Assembly (NCBI RefSeq): GCF_030373265.1
Contig: NZ_JAUCZC010000009.1
Location: forward strand, 1-64,000
Reading direction: 5' to 3'
Source of the DNA: Blastomonas sp.
GTDB taxonomy: Bacteria; Pseudomonadota; Alphaproteobacteria; Sphingomonadales; Sphingomonadaceae
DNA: 64,000 nucleotides
Positions 61,366 to 64,000 of this stretch are shown piece by piece (within the stretch, counting starts at the first letter, position 1; each line of letters opens with the position of its first letter). Below the pieces are notes generated by a model. That model searched no databases and was not told the origin of the DNA. It saw nothing but the letters and a program-made list of their open reading frames with translations. The position numbers were made by a program, and so were the translations under genes.

Positions 61366-61459
61366 GTCTCTCTCCAAACACGTGTGACGGGCCGTTTCGA
61401 CCCTGCCGCTTACGCGGGCAGGCTAGGCGGAATGCGGGCGGCTTGACAATAGAATTGCG

Positions 61460-61530
61460 TCAAACCCGGCGATAGACCAGCGACAGGGTGTCGGTGGGCA
61501 TCGCGATCAGCACCGCGGTGGAAAGCCGCC
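61460..61530 (-). pseudogene. 3'-end relic of a DUF938 methyltransferase gene
   Basis: On the minus strand this segment reads STAVLIAMPTDTLSLVYRRV then stop. The intact DUF938 gene 1.1 kb away ends TSRHAMPANNLTLVYRKRSA. In DNA, 61470-61505 and 62578-62613 agree at 26 of 36 positions by hand count. Only the last 20 or so codons are present and there is no start. It is therefore the displaced or decayed end of such a gene. Confidence 0.65.
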
Positions 61531-61539
61531 CCACTCCTC

Positions 61540-61632
61540 ATCGTCACCCCGGACTTGATCCGGGGCCCAGAGCGATCACGTGCGCTGCCTGGAATTAAAA
61601 CCCTGGGTCCCGGGTCAAGCCCGGGATGACGG
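61540..61632. repeat. Palindromic intergenic repeat in inverted copies
   Basis: CGTCACCCCGGACTTGATCC near 61542 and the mirror form GTCCCGGGTCAAGCCCGGGA near 61607, ending ATGACGG at 61632. This motif (CATCCCGG-TTGA-CCGGG type) is a common alphaproteobacterial repeat. It borders the AT-rich island. Confidence 0.65.
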
Positions 61633-61770
61633 ATAAGGTGGGCTGGCAGCCAAGGGGCCAGTGAAAGGGTGTCCGGCTTTGGCAGAATTGATCCGATAGC
61701 TGCCCGACCGGATTTGGATAGCTACCGATGCATCGGGAATGGCTGTTTTTAGGTGGTTACCGGACAATCA

Positions 61771-62358
61771 TCAGTCTATAACTTGTTCACGAGAGCTTTC
61801 GGCCTTGCTCCGCCTGCATCTCCATATCGCCAGCGTCATCCCTCCTAGCGGGACCGCGAGCAGCACGAGTAGCCAATCGCGCACCTCCCAGAACACGAGC
61901 ATGTTCATGAAGGTGTGTAATCCGAAGCACAGCGTAAACTTAAGCAGGGGCTGAGGTGGCCGAGGAAACGCGTATATTGCGGCAGTCAAGGTGTGAAAGA
62001 ATAGTGCGGGAATTGGCAGGAGAGCCTCGGATACCGAATTTATCCCAACGTCATTCTCCCAAAGCATTATCAACGGTTTAGAAAGTGCAAGCTCATAAAT
62101 ACCAAAAAGAGCGATGACAGCGAAAGTGTTCTGCGGGATCTTGTAGGTTTTCCCAGCCACAATCTTAAGAAGCTCTTCGAAGAAAGCTGCACTCATCACT
62201 AGCGCTACGGTCCTGATGGTCGTGCCTCCTGCATCTATCATGGCTATTTCGAGCGAGATCTGCGGAATTGCGACCACAAGCCCGCCCCTATGAAGTAGAC
62301 CGTAGCTGTTTTTAAAAAGCAGATTCTGTTGTTGCTCCTGCGTGTTGCATAGAGCCAT
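61771..62358 (-). CDS. PrsW-like membrane protein, probably frameshifted
   Basis: 195-residue frame with five or so hydrophobic helices. It has AAFFEELLKI (E-E-x-x-K), FFHTLTAAIYAF and GLHTFMNMLVFW, the three motif areas of PrsW-type intramembrane proteases. GC is low (23 of 60 bases at 62041-62100). The first 25 codons (CNTQEQQQNLLFKNS...) look like an out-of-frame read: another frame upstream (62244-62435) encodes a hydrophobic N-terminus that joins this one if one base is re-read near 62283-62290. It is therefore likely a frameshifted or pseudogenised gene of foreign origin. Confidence 0.55.
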   Translation of the reverse strand: MALCNTQEQQQNLLFKNSYGLLHRGGLVVAIPQISLEIAMIDAGGTTIRTVALVMSAAFFEELLKIVAGKTYKIPQNTFAVIALFGIYELALSKPLIMLWENDVGINSVSEALLPIPALFFHTLTAAIYAFPRPPQPLLKFTLCFGLHTFMNMLVFWEVRDWLLVLLAVPLGGMTLAIWRCRRSKAESSREQVID

Positions 62359-62435
62359 GCTAGAAATGCCAAGATCCCGAGCGAGAACGTAATTAGTGCC
62401 GCCAATTGTCCCACCTGCTTAATCGAGTTGAACAA
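62244..62435 (-). pseudogene. Frameshifted N-terminal part of the PrsW-like gene
   Basis: This frame starts with a TTG at 62435 and reads two hydrophobic segments (LAALITFSLGILAFLAWLYA and ATVYFIGAGL), then runs on in a wrong frame to a stop at 62244. If one base is re-read in GGGGCGGGC (62283-62290) the frame continues into IPQISLEIAMIDAGG of the 61771-62358 gene. There is no ribosome site before the TTG, and the codon two before it is a stop, so the true start may be lost. Confidence 0.5.
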
Positions 62436-62561
62436 AATCTATCAACGCGCGCGATCGCCCCATTCCACAAGAAGTCGAATGTCAGCAATGGGGTCGCTTG
62501 CCGAACGGCAGCTTGTTTCTCGCAGCTATCACAAGCCGACATAGCAACGATTCAACTCGCG

Positions 62562-63206
62562 CTACGCCGAACGCTTCCGATAAACCAGCGTGAGATTGTT
62601 GGCTGGCATTGCGTGGCGGCTGGTGCGCGCGAAGCCATGGTCCGATGCGACGCGATCCATGTCATCGAGGTGGCGCAGGCCCCATGCCGGGTTTCTCGCC
62701 TTGAGCGAGTCATCGAATGCAAGATTGGAGGCTGTCGTCTCCACGCCTTCCTCGAGATAAGGCCCATAGAGAAGGATGGGCGCCTCATCCGCGAGTGCCT
62801 GCGCGCAGCCCTTGAACAATCCCAGCGTCGCATCCCACGGGCTGATATGCACCATGTTGATGCAGATGATGGCGTCGGCGCTCTCGATCGGCCAGCCGGG
62901 CTGCGCGGCATTGATCGGCAGAGGCGGCCGCACATTGGATGCGCCCGCTTGCGCAGCCCAGGCCGCGATCGAGGCGAGCGCGGCGGGTTCGCAATCGCTG
63001 GGCTGCCAGACGAGGTGCGGGAAGGCTTGCGCAAAATGCACGATATGCTCGCCGCTGCCGCTGGCGATCTCGAGTACATTGCCGGTGGCGGGCAGATGGT
63101 CGCGCAGCACCTCGGCGATCGCGTCGCGGTTGCGCAGGGTGGCAGGCGCATGGCGGCGCGCTTCTGCGCCTGCCTCGTCGATCAGCCAGGGTTTTGGGTC
63201 GGTCAT
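62562..63206 (-). CDS. DUF938 SAM-dependent methyltransferase
   Basis: 214 residues from the ATG at 63206 (MTDPKPWLIDEAG). Class I methyltransferase fold with SAM motif VLEIASGSGEHIVHFA, DCEPAALASI and ADAIICINMVHISPW, ending MPANNLTLVYRKRSA. Substrate unknown. The last 15-20 codons have a lower-GC codon style than the rest and have a diverged second copy at 61460-61530. Divergent from the ICMT-like gene (83 bases). Confidence 0.88.
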   Translation of the reverse strand: MTDPKPWLIDEAGAEARRHAPATLRNRDAIAEVLRDHLPATGNVLEIASGSGEHIVHFAQAFPHLVWQPSDCEPAALASIAAWAAQAGASNVRPPLPINAAQPGWPIESADAIICINMVHISPWDATLGLFKGCAQALADEAPILLYGPYLEEGVETTASNLAFDDSLKARNPAWGLRHLDDMDRVASDHGFARTSRHAMPANNLTLVYRKRSA

Positions 63207-63289
63207 CGAGCGAACCATGCCGCGATATCGGCTACCGCGCAATCGGGCAGCTTGCCACAGCCGATGCGAGCCGCCACGGTGGCCCGATC

Positions 63290-63787
63290 ATGCAAGACGA
63301 ACCGCCTCAGTTGCCGCGCATCGATGCCAGCATCGCGCCATCGGTCGGCTTTCCGCCGCCTCTGGTGTTCCTGGGCTTCATCCTGCTCGGGCTGCTCGCC
63401 GACCGGGTGCTCGGCCTTCCGGCGATGCCGATCAGCCGCGATATCGGCTGGATCGGCTTTGCGCTGATGATGGCGGGGATTGCGGTGCTGATCGTCTCGC
63501 TCGGCATGTTCCGCGCCTATGGCGAGAACCCCGAACCGTGGACGCCGAGCCAGGCGATCATCGCGCGCGGGCCCTATCGGCACAGCCGCAACCCGATGTA
63601 TCTGGCGATGGTGATCATCCATATCGGCTATGCGATCTGGGATGCGAGCGCGGGTGTGCTGCTGTTCGTGCCGTTCGCGTTCATCGCCATCGACCGCGCG
63701 GTGATTGCCAAGGAAGAGACATACTTAACCCAGAGATTTGGCAAGCCGTATCAGGATTATTGCCGCCGCGTGCGCCGCTGGCTCTGA
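63290..63787 (+). CDS. Isoprenylcysteine-carboxylmethyltransferase-family (ICMT/PEMT) protein
   Basis: 165 residues from the ATG at 63290; the longer frame upstream is rejected because it runs across the divergent DUF938 gene. Four hydrophobic helices, with the SAM-binding motif GPYRHSRNPMYLAMV and the C-terminal EETYLTQRFGKPYQDYCRRVRRW. Bacterial relatives methylate lipids or small molecules; the substrate is unknown. Confidence 0.87.
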   Translation: MQDEPPQLPRIDASIAPSVGFPPPLVFLGFILLGLLADRVLGLPAMPISRDIGWIGFALMMAGIAVLIVSLGMFRAYGENPEPWTPSQAIIARGPYRHSRNPMYLAMVIIHIGYAIWDASAGVLLFVPFAFIAIDRAVIAKEETYLTQRFGKPYQDYCRRVRRWL

Positions 63788-63844
63788 CCTCCGGCAGCCA
63801 AGAAAGTGCCCGCCTGGCGCTGGGCCGGACGGGCCTTCCCTCTC

Positions 63845-64000
63845 CTATTCTGCAGCCTCGGCCTGTTCAGCGGCGGGCTCGGTCCACACCAGCACCGGCT
63901 TGCGCGCGGCCAGCGTCTCGTCGAGACGGCGGCGCGGGGCGAAATGCGGTGCGCTGTGCAGCGACGCATCGCCCGCCTTGGCGCGCTCGGCCACCGAGCG
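63845..64000 (-). CDS. gcvPB: Glycine dehydrogenase subunit 2 C-terminus, partial
   Basis: The last 51 codons of a gene cut by the right edge. The tail PHFAPRRRLDETLAARKPVLVW resembles the end of the P-protein second subunit of the glycine cleavage system. No active-site region is visible, so the name rests on this tail alone. Confidence 0.55.
   Translation of the reverse strand, partial: RSVAERAKAGDASLHSAPHFAPRRRLDETLAARKPVLVWTEPAAEQAEAAE

Larger units (their letters stand above)
61366..61770. other. Intergenic region holding a gene relic and a palindromic repeat
   Basis: 405 bases between the ligase start and the PrsW-like gene. It contains the relic of a DUF938 gene end (61460-61530) and the inverted palindromic repeat at 61540-61632; the rest, towards 61770, is AT-richer and without a clear feature. 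The ligase promoter should lie next to 61370-61460. Confidence 0.6.

Noticed and set aside
59641-61446. 601-codon plus-strand frame opposite the acyl-CoA ligase
   Set aside because: Antisense to the ligase, whose ATP-binding motifs are intact.
61739-61954. 71-codon plus-strand frame in the AT-rich island
   Set aside because: It lies antisense to the PrsW-like gene, with no ribosome site or motif.

Overview
The window is a high-GC (about 63% in a typical 60-base line) chromosomal stretch that looks like an alphaproteobacterium of the order Sphingomonadales. Signs are a CckA cell-cycle kinase, the bolA / dnaJ-like / cobS / cobT neighbourhood, hisG-hisD-nusB-thiL-hppA, a valine-catabolism block and intergenic palindromic repeats of the type common in sphingomonads. 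Genus is not resolved. The left edge cuts cckA and the right edge cuts what appears to be gcvPB. I see no rRNA, tRNA, CRISPR array, prophage or complete insertion sequence.

Layout. 1-16 kb: cckA (partial), a DUF2062 membrane protein, the coupled pair dapA-smpB, a lytic transglycosylase, greB, a vanadium-haloperoxidase-like enzyme, an aldehyde dehydrogenase with an acetolactate-synthase-like TPP enzyme, an endolysin-type N-acetylmuramidase, a D-2-hydroxyacid dehydrogenase and cysS. 16-27 kb: a CHASE2 adenylate cyclase overlapping a secreted FecR-like protein, a nitroreductase, a MazEF-type pair, then cobT and cobS separated by a class A PBP and an MNT/HEPN pair, followed by a J-domain protein and divergent bolA. 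27-37 kb: small enzymes, a PAP2 membrane protein, a DUF2332 protein, then hisG-hisD-nusB-thiL and a K+-independent proton pyrophosphatase. 37-51 kb: a CelD-type acyltransferase, a cupin and psd in series, an AceE-like TPP enzyme, and a molybdenum hydroxylase set (XdhC, MobA-like, large and 2Fe-2S subunits), then an endonuclease/phosphatase protein coupled to a cardiolipin-synthase-like enzyme. 51-64 kb: two EamA transporters, an orphan cpaF, a valine-degradation operon (isobutyryl-CoA dehydrogenase, 3-hydroxyisobutyryl-CoA hydrolase, enoyl-CoA hydratase), an acyl-CoA ligase, a small AT-rich island, a DUF938 methyltransferase, an isoprenylcysteine-methyltransferase-like protein and the gcvPB tail.

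Most of the window is ordinary housekeeping and catabolic content. The most unusual structure is at 61.46-62.61 kb. A relic of the 3' end of a DUF938 gene lies about 1.1 kb from the intact DUF938 gene, in the same orientation, and between them is AT-rich DNA holding a frameshifted PrsW-like membrane protein. This resembles insertion at the 3' end of a gene with replacement of its terminus. Other points worth checking are the cobS/cobT split, the vanadium haloperoxidase with an upstream TTAA-N7-TTAA (CtrA-type) site, the CHASE2 cyclase with its overlapping FecR-like partner, and the CelD-GNAT/cupin/psd series. I did not find a convincing new multi-gene defence or mobile system.
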